From Desulfomonile sp. (GTDB taxonomy: Bacteria > Desulfobacterota > Desulfomonilia > Desulfomonilales > Desulfomonilaceae): a stretch of DNA of 10,000 nucleotides. A model generated the notes under the pieces. The model had not been told where the DNA came from and ran no database searches. It saw nothing but the letters and a program-made list of their open reading frames with translations. The stretch spans positions 1 through 10,000 of the forward strand of contig JAIWNO010000053.1 of assembly GCA_020216785.1 (NCBI GenBank), written 5' to 3'. Made by a program: the position numbers and the translations under genes. Numbering within the stretch: position 1 is the stretch's first letter; every line of letters begins with the position of its first letter. Shown here in pieces: positions 1-6,366 of this stretch.

Positions 1-294
1 GATGAACTCGAGGAACTCCCACCCGGTGAGCTTCTCGTAGAGGAACGGTCTGTCGGGCACGAAACCGACCACTGCCTTGGCTGCTTCGGGCTCAATGGCC
101 AGGTCGTGGCCGTCGAGCACAATGCGTCCTGTGTCAGGCTTGATCAGCCCGGCCAGCATCCTGATCGTGGTGGTTTTCCCCGCGCCGTTCGGGCCCAGGA
201 ATCCCATTATCTCGCCCGCGGGCACTTCCAGGTCGATGTGGTCAACCGCGACCACCTTTTGAAACGCTTTCGACAGATTTTCAATCGAGATCAT
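1..294 (-). CDS. ABC transporter ATP-binding protein (N-terminal part, cut by window edge)
   Basis: This is the first 98 residues of an ABC ATPase; the rest lies left of the window. The ATG at 294-292 opens a typical start (MISIENLSKAF), followed by the Walker A motif GPNGAGKTT at residues 34-42 and the stretch VGFVPDRPFLYEKLTG around residue 80. In that stretch the usual Q-loop glutamine is replaced by Asp within VPD. From memory this variant is common in ABC-2/EcsA/CcmA-like ATPases, which energise membrane permeases for export or envelope functions. The Walker B and signature motifs are off the window. The gene starts 32 bp after the transglutaminase gene on the same strand, so it is very likely co-transcribed, and a permease gene probably follows. 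The RBS is weak (GGATAA region). The family is certain; the substrate is unknown. Confidence 0.93.
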   Translation of the reverse strand, partial: MISIENLSKAFQKVVAVDHIDLEVPAGEIMGFLGPNGAGKTTTIRMLAGLIKPDTGRIVLDGHDLAIEPEAAKAVVGFVPDRPFLYEKLTGWEFLEFI

Positions 295-326
295 TCACGC
301 TTATCCACAACCGTGTGCTTTCGAAA

Positions 327-1808
327 TCAGAATGCCTTCACCACCCGCAGCTTCAGACGCCCCAAATAATTTAGCACGTTCACATGCTTGTCCACGTCGC
401 CGTAGAGAAGAGTGACGTGGGATGGGTCCACCGGAAGCTGGTTCATGAGCGGGTCACCGGTGAACCAGCTCGCTCCTGCCCAGTATTCGACCCACGCGTG
501 ATAATAGAATGCGTCTTCCATGAATACCAAACCGAGCGCGACGCGCGCGGGCAATCCGACAGCCCGCGCGAGGGCCGCTGCGAGCACCGCGTGCTCGTTG
601 CAGTCGCCCTCGCCGCTCTGAAGAATAGTGACTGCGTCGGGCAGCGACGGGGTCGGCACCTTCTTGAGGTGGTTGTGGACCCATTCGTTGATCCGTCGCG
701 CAGCCGCCACGGGGTTCGTCTCAGTGCCCACGATCTCCCCGGCTTTGGCGACGATGTCCGGATGATCGCTCCGAATGAAACGAGAAGCCGCAAGATCTGC
801 CTCCATACTTCGATCCCGGAATGGGAGCGCATACGTTGCGTGAGGCGGGGCCTCACGTCTGATGTTGAGCCTTTTGGCTGAGTACTCCTGGCGGTGAGGA
901 ACAGTGGGGATGCCCACGTCGCCCACAGACAATACGTCCAGGACCAGCCGGTCCAGCGTACTGGGAGGAGGCAAGGCGCCTTCCAGCGGCACAGCGGCCA
1001 AGGAGGTCATCTCGGGCAGATCTTTCACTCCCGGCATTCTCTGGGAGATTTCTGTCTTACTGGAACGAGTAACTGTGATACCGAGCGGCATGACACCCTT
1101 GAGCAGCCGTCCCTCTCCGTCGATCCACACACTGAGCTGCATTGATCTGAACGCGGCGCGCACTCGCCAGCCTTCGACCTTCTTTCCGGCAACCTCGATA
1201 TCGGCCTTTTCGAGGACCGTGATTTCCGCTTCGGATTTGGTCCCGTCGAGCGGGTCGAAGATCGGCATGGTGAACTCGTCGCCCACCTGGAGCCCGGTCA
1301 AGGGAACAGGCAACCCCAGCGATCGCGAAATCCTCGGACGTTCGTACAATCGGATGCGTTTTGTGCCTCCACCCTTGGATTCCGGGATGGAGAGCAGGAG
1401 ATCTCGTCCTTCCATGCGGCCGGTCTGCTCGAACGAGATAATCCCGGAATTCACACGCATGGAAAATGACACCAACCGGAAGTCGTCGTCTACTACCGCT
1501 TCGCCCGCGATGCGTACCGGCTTTGTCTGGCCCTGAATATTGAGCGAGATGTTCACCTCGTCCTGCAGCACCCAGCGGTCTTCGCTCCGCATCTGCCGCG
1601 ATCGTCCGAATCCTGCATACGCTCCTTTGATCCGGATGGTGAACCAGTCTTCGGACTCCACTGCGGAGATCCTGGCTGCGGTAGCATCTACAGCAGCGGC
1701 CGGCCGGTAGCGGTCTTTGACGAGTATCCCCATGAGCGCGAGCCACACGCACACAAACACGATGGTAATTGACGGTCTTAATCGGGATGTGGTTGGGAAG
1801 GATTTCAT
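327..1808 (-). CDS. Membrane-anchored periplasmic transglutaminase-like protein
   Basis: This protein has 493 residues. A single hydrophobic segment near the N terminus (about residues 13-30) follows a basic start, so it is probably a signal anchor or uncleaved signal that places the rest in the periplasm. Residues ~50-270 look like a beta-rich domain with alternating hydrophobic positions. The C-terminal ~160 residues are a transglutaminase-like (papain-fold) domain with an intact triad: Cys403 in GDCNEHA, His437 in YYHAWVEYW and Asp452 in GDPL. Members of this superfamily act as proteases, amidases or cross-linking enzymes; the substrate here cannot be told. The gene lies 11 bp downstream of the PHP gene and 32 bp upstream of the ABC ATPase gene, which makes it the middle gene of an operon. 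The ATG at 1808 has only a distant GGAG, so coupling to the upstream gene may help its translation. The domain call is strong; the role is inferred. Confidence 0.9.
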   Translation of the reverse strand: MKSFPTTSRLRPSITIVFVCVWLALMGILVKDRYRPAAAVDATAARISAVESEDWFTIRIKGAYAGFGRSRQMRSEDRWVLQDEVNISLNIQGQTKPVRIAGEAVVDDDFRLVSFSMRVNSGIISFEQTGRMEGRDLLLSIPESKGGGTKRIRLYERPRISRSLGLPVPLTGLQVGDEFTMPIFDPLDGTKSEAEITVLEKADIEVAGKKVEGWRVRAAFRSMQLSVWIDGEGRLLKGVMPLGITVTRSSKTEISQRMPGVKDLPEMTSLAAVPLEGALPPPSTLDRLVLDVLSVGDVGIPTVPHRQEYSAKRLNIRREAPPHATYALPFRDRSMEADLAASRFIRSDHPDIVAKAGEIVGTETNPVAAARRINEWVHNHLKKVPTPSLPDAVTILQSGEGDCNEHAVLAAALARAVGLPARVALGLVFMEDAFYYHAWVEYWAGASWFTGDPLMNQLPVDPSHVTLLYGDVDKHVNVLNYLGRLKLRVVKAF

Positions 1809-1819
1809 ATGGGTCGGGT

Positions 1820-2482
1820 TCAGTTCTCCATTCGTCGTTTGATCTCGTCGAGCAGTTCTTCATTGATGCGGAGGACCTCGTCGGCCTGACCGCGGGTGAG
1901 CCCCGCTCCTATGAGTACCTGAACCGCCCTCTCAGCGGTGATGAGATCGCCCGGCGCGTGGGAGTCAGTGTTGATTACCAGGCGCGCGCCCGCCTCGCGG
2001 GCCAGCCGAGCCACATGGCCGTTGGTAAGGCTGTGTCCCGAGCGGGAGGTGATTTCCAGAAAGACTCCGTTGCGGGCTGCGAGCCGAGCCTCTTCCTCGG
2101 TCATGAAGCCCGGATGCGCCAGGATGTCCACTCCGGCCTCAATGGCGCTGAGATTAGTTCCCGAAGCAACGGGCTCTACCGGCGATTCCCCGTGGACCAC
2201 TACAAGAACAGCCCCCATCTTTCTGGCCTCTGCCGCGAGTTCGGCAATCTGGCCGGGCGGCGCGTGGGTGATCTCGAGACCGGGAATCACAAAGGTGCCT
2301 TGGAAGCGGTTCAGTTCATTCGCAACCTTTACGATCCTCGGCACGACCAAGTCCAGATTGGCGCCGTCCACATGGTCGGTAAGGCCGATAGCTCGGTAGC
2401 CGGTAACATGCGCGCGACGAACCAGTTCACTCGGCCCCAGCAGTCCGTCGCTCAGGAAGCTGTGCGTGTGGAAGTCGATCAC
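1820..2482 (-). CDS. PHP-domain metal-dependent phosphoesterase (histidinol-phosphatase-like)
   Basis: This 220-residue protein is a complete single-domain PHP protein. The metal-binding motifs are visible in order: FHTHSFLSDG (His5, His7, Asp12), GLTDH (Asp36, His37), IPGLEITH (Glu70, His73), VVVHGES (His97), ILAHPGF (His123) and NTDSHA (Asp173, His175). PHP enzymes bind two or three metal ions and hydrolyse phosphomonoesters or phosphodiesters; close types are annotated as histidinol-phosphatase-domain proteins. There is no polymerase or other fused domain and no his gene nearby, so a histidine biosynthesis role is not supported. The start is GTG at 2482-2480, chosen because AAAGGAG sits 7 bases upstream. 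It is the first gene of an operon with the transglutaminase-like and ABC ATPase genes. The true substrate is unknown. Confidence 0.9.
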   Translation of the reverse strand: MIDFHTHSFLSDGLLGPSELVRRAHVTGYRAIGLTDHVDGANLDLVVPRIVKVANELNRFQGTFVIPGLEITHAPPGQIAELAAEARKMGAVLVVVHGESPVEPVASGTNLSAIEAGVDILAHPGFMTEEEARLAARNGVFLEITSRSGHSLTNGHVARLAREAGARLVINTDSHAPGDLITAERAVQVLIGAGLTRGQADEVLRINEELLDEIKRRMEN

Positions 2483-2485
2483 GAG

Positions 2486-2499
2486 AAGGCTCCTTTCCG
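2486..2499 (-). promoter_or_regulatory. Strong ribosome binding site fixing a GTG start
   Basis: The minus-strand sequence reads GGAAAGGAGCC shortly before GTG at 2482. AAAGGAG is a near-perfect anti-16S match with 7-base spacing. It settles the GTG as the PHP gene start, since no ATG nearby has such a signal. Confidence 0.75.
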
Positions 2500-2536
2500 G
2501 TACGACACGATCTTTTTATGGCAAGATATCCAGATT

Positions 2537-2564
2537 ACCATACTTCGTGCCGGCCAAAACGCAA
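2537..2564 (-). promoter_or_regulatory. Possible sigma70-type promoter for the PHP operon
   Basis: On the minus strand TTGCGT (2564-2559) and TATGGT (2542-2537) are separated by 16 bases, about 55 bases upstream of the GTG start. Each box is only a partial match to consensus. Position and spacing are right, but this is a weak prediction. Confidence 0.3.
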
Positions 2565-2773
2565 GATCAACATAGTCATTCGATCACTCGTGGATCCTTC
2601 ACGAAGGAAAGGAGGAGACCAACCATCGCTGAAGCCGCCGAGATCGCTGGAGGGCGCACCAGCCTGTGACCCCTGGTGGGGCTTGCATACCTTGGAAGAA
2701 GGGCGGATACGCGGAGACTGTCTCAGAATCCGTACAAAAGCTGCTATCGTAGTACGAATACCCCTCACCCTAA

Positions 2774-2793
2774 CCTTCTCCCTGGGGAGAGGG
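2774..2793. repeat. REP-like hairpin 1 inside the palindromic element
   Basis: CCTTCTCCC (2774-2782) pairs with GGGAGAGGG (2785-2793) over 9 positions with one G-T pair. As drawn the loop is only 2 bases, so the innermost pairs must open. Together with the preceding CCCCTCACCCTAA this is the familiar CCTCACCC/CTCTCCC-type dispersed repeat seen between genes in many proteobacteria. Confidence 0.65.
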
Positions 2794-2818
2794 GACCGGA
2801 AATCGGCTCCACAGGCTT

Positions 2819-2839
2819 CCCTCTCCCACTGGGAGAGGG
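2819..2839. repeat. REP-like hairpin 2 inside the palindromic element
   Basis: CCCTCTCCC (2819-2827) and GGGAGAGGG (2831-2839) form a perfect 9-bp stem with the loop ACT. It repeats the motif of hairpin 1 about 45 bases away, as in paired REP (BIME-like) units. There is no T-run after it, so an intrinsic terminator is unlikely. Confidence 0.7.
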
Positions 2840-3027
2840 CCGGGGCGAGGGTGACAAGGACGGGTCCCAGAGTCGATCGTGCTACGATTTTCAACTTCTC
2901 CCGAGTTTTGAGACAGTCTCCGCTGGTCCGCCCCCTATCTCCTCCGTCTATCCTCTGTGTCCTCCTCGGTGAAACAAAACTCTTGCTTCGCCCCGCGTAA
3001 CCGAACGGATTGCTTCGCGACAAGAAT

Positions 3028-3055
3028 TTGCTTCCCATCTGTGCGGTTTTATTCT
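3028..3055 (+). promoter_or_regulatory. Possible promoter for the zinc-ribbon membrane protein gene
   Basis: TTGCTT (3028-3033) and TATTCT (3050-3055) are separated by 16 bases and lie about 90 bases upstream of the ATG at 3146. The boxes are partial matches, so this is tentative. Confidence 0.3.
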
Positions 3056-3145
3056 AAGATTGGAGAAGTTCAGATAGCCAGGCAGAATCGTTATGTTTTC
3101 CCGAGCTTCTTTCAACGGGTGAGACTGCTCCGGAAACAGGGGACC

Positions 3146-4468
3146 ATGGAGAAGAAAGAAGTCAGATTGAAATGCACCGGGTGCGGCACTGCTTTTAAAT
3201 TGAAGGTGCCGATAACCGACAAGCCGCTCACCTTCACGTGCAAGAAGTGCGGAAAGGTGATGAAGATCCGGCTGCAAGCGCCCGCCAAGAAAGTGGCAGC
3301 TCCAATTCCGGCTGCGCCGTCCCCCCCGTCGCCCGAGCCGGCCCCGCTCATTGAGAGAGGACAACAGGCCGAAACGGAAGAATTTGAGGACCTTGTCAGC
3401 ATGGGCCTCAGTTCGCCACCGACTCTGCCGAGTCCGGCCGCCGCCGACGTTGCGTCCCCTGCGACGGGGGATTCCTTAACGCCTGAAAGTGATAAACGTT
3501 GGCTTGTCATGCTTGATGATATGATGCGCGGGCCGTTCAGCGACGCGGAAGTCATTGCTATGATCGACGAGGGTGATATCACTCCTTCCACGTCGATCCG
3601 GTTGGGCGAGCGACCCTGGATCCAGGCCCTCAGAGTACCGCAGTTCGCCGCGCGTTTTCGGGCTGTCGGAGATGGCCGCGCGAAAGAAGGAGCCGAACCG
3701 GAGGACGAAGCCGCCTGGATCGCAACCGCAGGTCTCAGGAACGTGCTCCCTCTGGTGCTTCCTTATCCATTGGGAAGCGGGAAATACCAGCCGCTGGCGA
3801 TTTTTGCCGGTCTTGCCTTCGCTCTTTCCGCCCTGCTGTGTCTGGACTTTACCATCGGTCTCCTCGTGAACATTGTCGGCTGGATGCTTCTGTACGGCTA
3901 TCTGGACGGCTTGCTCCGGGAAACCATGACATCGCCCGGCAATCCGCCGCCGGCTTGGGATTTCAGGCAGGCAGCGCAACTTCTGCCGCGGGGAGCCAGG
4001 GTGTTTGTCGTGCTGCTGGTATACTCTCTTCTGCCGGTCACGATCATGCTCCTGGTGATGATCTTCGGCTTTCTCAATGGCATGGCGCTCGTGGGATATG
4101 TGTTCATGCTTCTCACCGTCGCTGTATACGCTGCTTCTCTTTTCGTAGCTCCGGCAGCGCTTACGACCCTCACCACTTCGGGCAACCTGGGCCGCGCGCT
4201 CAGTCCCGGCGTGGTCATCGGCCTCATCAAGAAAGGGGGAAAAGCATATCGCGACCTCGCCCTCCTTTCCGTGGCGGCCGGCATGTTGTGTATGGTGGCG
4301 ACTTTATTAGCTGTTTTCCTCATCGATATCCCCATCGCAGGTTTTTTAGTGGCCGCGCTCCTCATGGGTGGTGTATTCTCTTACGGCCACTTCCTGTGGT
4401 TCCATCTTGTGGGAAGGTTTTCCGCCGCGCACAAAGGTCTCACTGCGCCGGCGGCTTCTCCGGCATAA
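3146..4468 (+). CDS. Zinc-ribbon / GYF_2-like domain multi-pass membrane protein
   Basis: This protein has 440 residues from the ATG at 3146. The longer frame back to 2957 was rejected because its extra 63 residues come from repeat-rich intergenic DNA, and because AGGGGA lies just before 3146. The N terminus is a zinc ribbon with two CxxC pairs (Cys10, Cys13, Cys32, Cys35), like MJ0042-type fingers. A Pro/Ala/Glu-rich linker (~45-115) follows. Residues ~117-172 resemble a GYF_2 domain (RGPFSDAEVIAMIDEGDI, then a conserved-looking W). The C-terminal half has about six membrane segments (~215-233, 236-256, 286-307, 314-335, 371-392, 395-415), with the sequence GYLDGLLRE and PPPAWDFRQ typical of DUF4013-like proteins. 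Zinc ribbon and GYF parts are probably cytosolic and bind protein or sense something. It starts a two-gene unit with the repeat protein at 4498. The function is unknown. Confidence 0.85.
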   Translation: MEKKEVRLKCTGCGTAFKLKVPITDKPLTFTCKKCGKVMKIRLQAPAKKVAAPIPAAPSPPSPEPAPLIERGQQAETEEFEDLVSMGLSSPPTLPSPAAADVASPATGDSLTPESDKRWLVMLDDMMRGPFSDAEVIAMIDEGDITPSTSIRLGERPWIQALRVPQFAARFRAVGDGRAKEGAEPEDEAAWIATAGLRNVLPLVLPYPLGSGKYQPLAIFAGLAFALSALLCLDFTIGLLVNIVGWMLLYGYLDGLLRETMTSPGNPPPAWDFRQAAQLLPRGARVFVVLLVYSLLPVTIMLLVMIFGFLNGMALVGYVFMLLTVAVYAASLFVAPAALTTLTTSGNLGRALSPGVVIGLIKKGGKAYRDLALLSVAAGMLCMVATLLAVFLIDIPIAGFLVAALLMGGVFSYGHFLWFHLVGRFSAAHKGLTAPAASPA

Positions 4469-4497
4469 TTCCTTAAGTCGGGGTGCTGGTTCCGACA

Positions 4498-5469
4498 ATG
4501 AGGCGTCATAACCGAGGCCTGAATGTAGTGAGATATCTTGCCCTCGTGGTTGCCTCCCTGTGCGTGTATGTGACGAGCGCTTCAAGCCAGGCCATCGAAG
4601 GCGTAGACCTCGTTTCAGCGGTCCTGGATTCACCCCGCTTCAAGGGGAAGAAGCCGCTGGAAAAGCTCGAAGCGGCTTCCGAGCTTATCAAGACCAACAA
4701 ACTTAAGGTGACGGACCTCTCATTTGTCCTGCTCGATTGGGTGGACCGGTATCTTCGGGAGCCCACAGACCCGCTTGAGCGCCTGCGCCGCTGGGCCGCT
4801 CTCACCAATGACGATAAGCTTGGCAACCTTCGAATCCCTCGGGACTTCCTCAATCGCACATTGTTGGCGGAATATCTTGTGAGCAAGACCTCGTACCTCG
4901 ATGTTCCTCCTTACAACAAATTGGAATTACTGAGCAATCTTGAACAGAACAAGCTGGTGGACTGGTCTGTGTTCCTGGCGTACGCCCGCCTTTACGCTGG
5001 TGGAGTGGTGATACGAGCCAAGGATTACGAAAAGACCTCACCCCTGGAAGCGCTGAAATTGCTGGGGGAACTCAAGACCCAGGGGCTGGTGGATTGGCAT
5101 TACAAGGTGCCTACCGAAGGGCTGCTCGTGGCCGAAGCTCTTGCGATGGACAAGGAATACCAGCAAGGGCAGCCGTCAAAGCAATTGGCCAAACTGAAAG
5201 ATTTGGAGGCCAAAGGACTTATTTCTCAGATAACGAGAAAAGAACTCGAGAAACTCCCCGCGTGGCGACTCCTGGAGAGCGACTCATCGTTTCTCAAAGC
5301 CACCCCGCGTGCACGCAAGAAGCGCCTCCAGGAGCTTCAGAAGAGCGGACTTATCTCCCAGTCCACATCGACCGACCTTGCGGCGATCTTCGTTTCGAGC
5401 GTTGCGGAAACGCCGGTCGAGTCCAAGCCGGCGCCCCAGCCGGAACGTATTCCGCCTGCCCGGAAGTAG
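4498..5469 (+). CDS. Exported helical protein with six ~44-residue repeats, unknown family
   Basis: I recognise no named family. The protein has 323 residues from the ATG at 4498; a GTG at 4483 is an in-frame alternative, and neither has a strong RBS. The ATG gives a clean signal peptide: basic MRRHNRGLNVVR, a hydrophobic stretch YLALVVASLCVYV, and probable cleavage after SASSQA. The mature part is charged and helical and carries six copies of a unit beginning P..x-L-x-x-L-x-x-L...GL[VI][DS], for example PLEALKLLGELKTQGLVD and PSKQLAKLKDLEAKGLIS. Counted from the GTG, the units begin at residues 58, 97, 143, 187, 231 and 275, so the last three spacings are exactly 44. The C terminus is a Pro-rich tail. 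The gene follows the zinc-ribbon membrane gene by 29 bp and is probably co-transcribed. A periplasmic helical-solenoid scaffold is my inference. Confidence 0.85.
   Translation: MRRHNRGLNVVRYLALVVASLCVYVTSASSQAIEGVDLVSAVLDSPRFKGKKPLEKLEAASELIKTNKLKVTDLSFVLLDWVDRYLREPTDPLERLRRWAALTNDDKLGNLRIPRDFLNRTLLAEYLVSKTSYLDVPPYNKLELLSNLEQNKLVDWSVFLAYARLYAGGVVIRAKDYEKTSPLEALKLLGELKTQGLVDWHYKVPTEGLLVAEALAMDKEYQQGQPSKQLAKLKDLEAKGLISQITRKELEKLPAWRLLESDSSFLKATPRARKKRLQELQKSGLISQSTSTDLAAIFVSSVAETPVESKPAPQPERIPPARK
4654..5436 (+). repeat. Degenerate internal coding repeat, ~132-bp period
   Basis: This region codes for the six helical repeat units of the exported protein. The units are diverged at DNA level but clear at protein level, each with a P-x-x-x-L-x-x-L-x-x-L core followed by a second helix of ~25 residues. 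The last four units keep an exact 44-residue step. Confidence 0.75.
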
Positions 5470-5517
5470 CGCGGAACTGCCTTCGAAATTGGGACACTCT
5501 GATGGGAGACGATCATT

Positions 5518-6366
5518 TCAGTCCTGCCGAACACCGTCTGTTCTCTCCCCCGGGTCAAATCTGCCGCGGCGCCCGATAGCTTCGACCAAGCGGTCGTGAA
5601 TGATCCCGTTTGAGGCCACAACGCAATAGGTGTACGCATCCGTTGGATTGCCTGCGCCGTCCGAAACCCTGCCGCCGGCCTCAGACACCAGCAACATGCC
5701 CGCTGCCATGTCCCAGGGTTTGAGCTTTAATTCCCAGAAGCCGTCCAGCCTGCCGCAAGCCACATATGCCAGATCGAGCGCCGCCGATCCGCCTCGCCGA
5801 ACTCCCTGAACGCGGGGCATAACCCGACAGAACTCGGCCAGATTGTTGTCGGGGTGGGTGGCCCGGTCATACGGGAATCCCGTTGCGACCATACTCCGCT
5901 CCATGCGGTCGGTCGTGGATACGTGAATCGGCAGTCCGTTGAGATACGCGCCGCGGCCACTCGCTGCCTGAAACAGCTCTCCGCGCAGAGGATCGTAAAC
6001 CGTACCCGCAATGATGCAGTTTTCATGTGCGAGGGACATGGAAACGCAAAATACGGGATACCGGTGAGAGAAGTTCACTGTCCCGTCGAGTGGATCGATG
6101 AGCCACCGCCAGGGTGAGCCGGAAATTTCCGGCGGCCGCTCTTCACTGACGATATCGTGTTCCGGAAAGCGTTGTCGGATGGCCTCTACGATGATGTCTT
6201 CCGACGCGCGGTCTGCATCGGTAACGATGTCGATGGACGATTCCTTTACGTTCTTTCTCTCAACGCCGAATTCTCCGCGATGGTACGACAGGATTTCCGC
6301 TCCCGCGCTTGTGATTACCTCCGTCATGAAGACGAGAACCTGATCGATGTCGATCCCGCCGGTCAT
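5518..6366 (-). CDS. Inositol monophosphatase family protein (SuhB/IMPase-like)
   Basis: This protein has 282 residues from the ATG at 6366. That start overlaps the xseA stop as ATGA (6366-6363) and has AAGGAAA just upstream, so it is preferred to an ATG 10 codons earlier inside xseA. The Mg2+-dependent phosphatase motifs are complete: VTDAD (~residues 48-52), SEE (~74-76), IDPLDGTVNF (~90-99) and KPWDMAAG (~216-223). The family hydrolyses inositol-1-phosphate or related sugar phosphates, and some members act on fructose-1,6-bisphosphate or 3'-phosphoadenosine 5'-phosphate. E. coli SuhB also takes part in rRNA antitermination. Length fits the family (~260-290). It is translationally coupled to xseA and ends 48 bp from the convergent repeat-protein gene; no terminator hairpin is evident in that gap. 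The exact substrate is not certain. Confidence 0.93.
   Translation of the reverse strand: MTGGIDIDQVLVFMTEVITSAGAEILSYHRGEFGVERKNVKESSIDIVTDADRASEDIIVEAIRQRFPEHDIVSEERPPEISGSPWRWLIDPLDGTVNFSHRYPVFCVSMSLAHENCIIAGTVYDPLRGELFQAASGRGAYLNGLPIHVSTTDRMERSMVATGFPYDRATHPDNNLAEFCRVMPRVQGVRRGGSAALDLAYVACGRLDGFWELKLKPWDMAAGMLLVSEAGGRVSDGAGNPTDAYTYCVVASNGIIHDRLVEAIGRRGRFDPGERTDGVRQD

Larger units (their letters stand above)
2701..2933. repeat. MITE-like element with long terminal inverted repeats
   Basis: The ends form an inverted repeat centred at 2817. GGGCGGA (2701-2707) pairs with TCCGCCC (2927-2933). A perfect 15-bp arm GCGGAGACTGTCTCA (2711-2725) pairs with 2909-2923. A further imperfect part ends in ATCGTAGTACGA (2746-2757) against 2877-2888. 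Counted by eye, 39 of 57 positions match with no gaps. Inside are TCACCCT (2765-2771) against AGGGTGA (2848-2854) and two hairpins. This outer symmetry around a REP-like core suggests a non-autonomous miniature element or a large folded repeat. It encodes no transposase, and I found no clear target-site duplication. Copies elsewhere in the genome would confirm it. Confidence 0.7.
2483..3145. other. Intergenic region between divergent operons, rich in dispersed repeats
   Basis: These 663 bases separate the minus-strand PHP operon from the plus-strand zinc-ribbon gene. They hold promoter-like sites at each end, a 233-bp palindromic element at 2701-2933, and short stretches resembling other widespread intergenic repeats: TCCTCTGTGTCCTCC near 2951, and TTGCTTC[GC]C at 2983, 3010 and 3028. 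Open frames here translate to low-complexity runs such as LLPGERG and PLPLGEGRGEG, which are the known false-gene signature of these repeats. I see no convincing gene. Confidence 0.7.

Noticed and set aside
384..881. Open frame of 165 residues on the plus strand
   Set aside because: It lies entirely opposite the transglutaminase gene, whose catalytic motifs show the minus strand is coding.
1769..2575. Open frame of 268 residues on the plus strand
   Set aside because: It is antisense to the PHP gene, which has all its metal-binding motifs, and it shows no domain of its own.
2535..3038. Long open frames on both strands across the repeat region (up to 167 residues)
   Set aside because: They translate REP-type hairpins into runs such as LLPGERG and LGEGRGEG, have no proper RBS, and overlap each other. 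This is the usual false-gene pattern.
2957..3145. N-terminal extension of the zinc-ribbon protein by 63 residues
   Set aside because: The extra sequence lacks a domain, contains repeat fragments, and would place the zinc ribbon unusually far inside. The ATG at 3146 has an RBS-like AGGGGA and starts right before the first CxxC.
5470..5517. Bidirectional terminator between the convergent genes
   Set aside because: I looked for a GC stem followed by T-runs in this 48-bp gap and found none.
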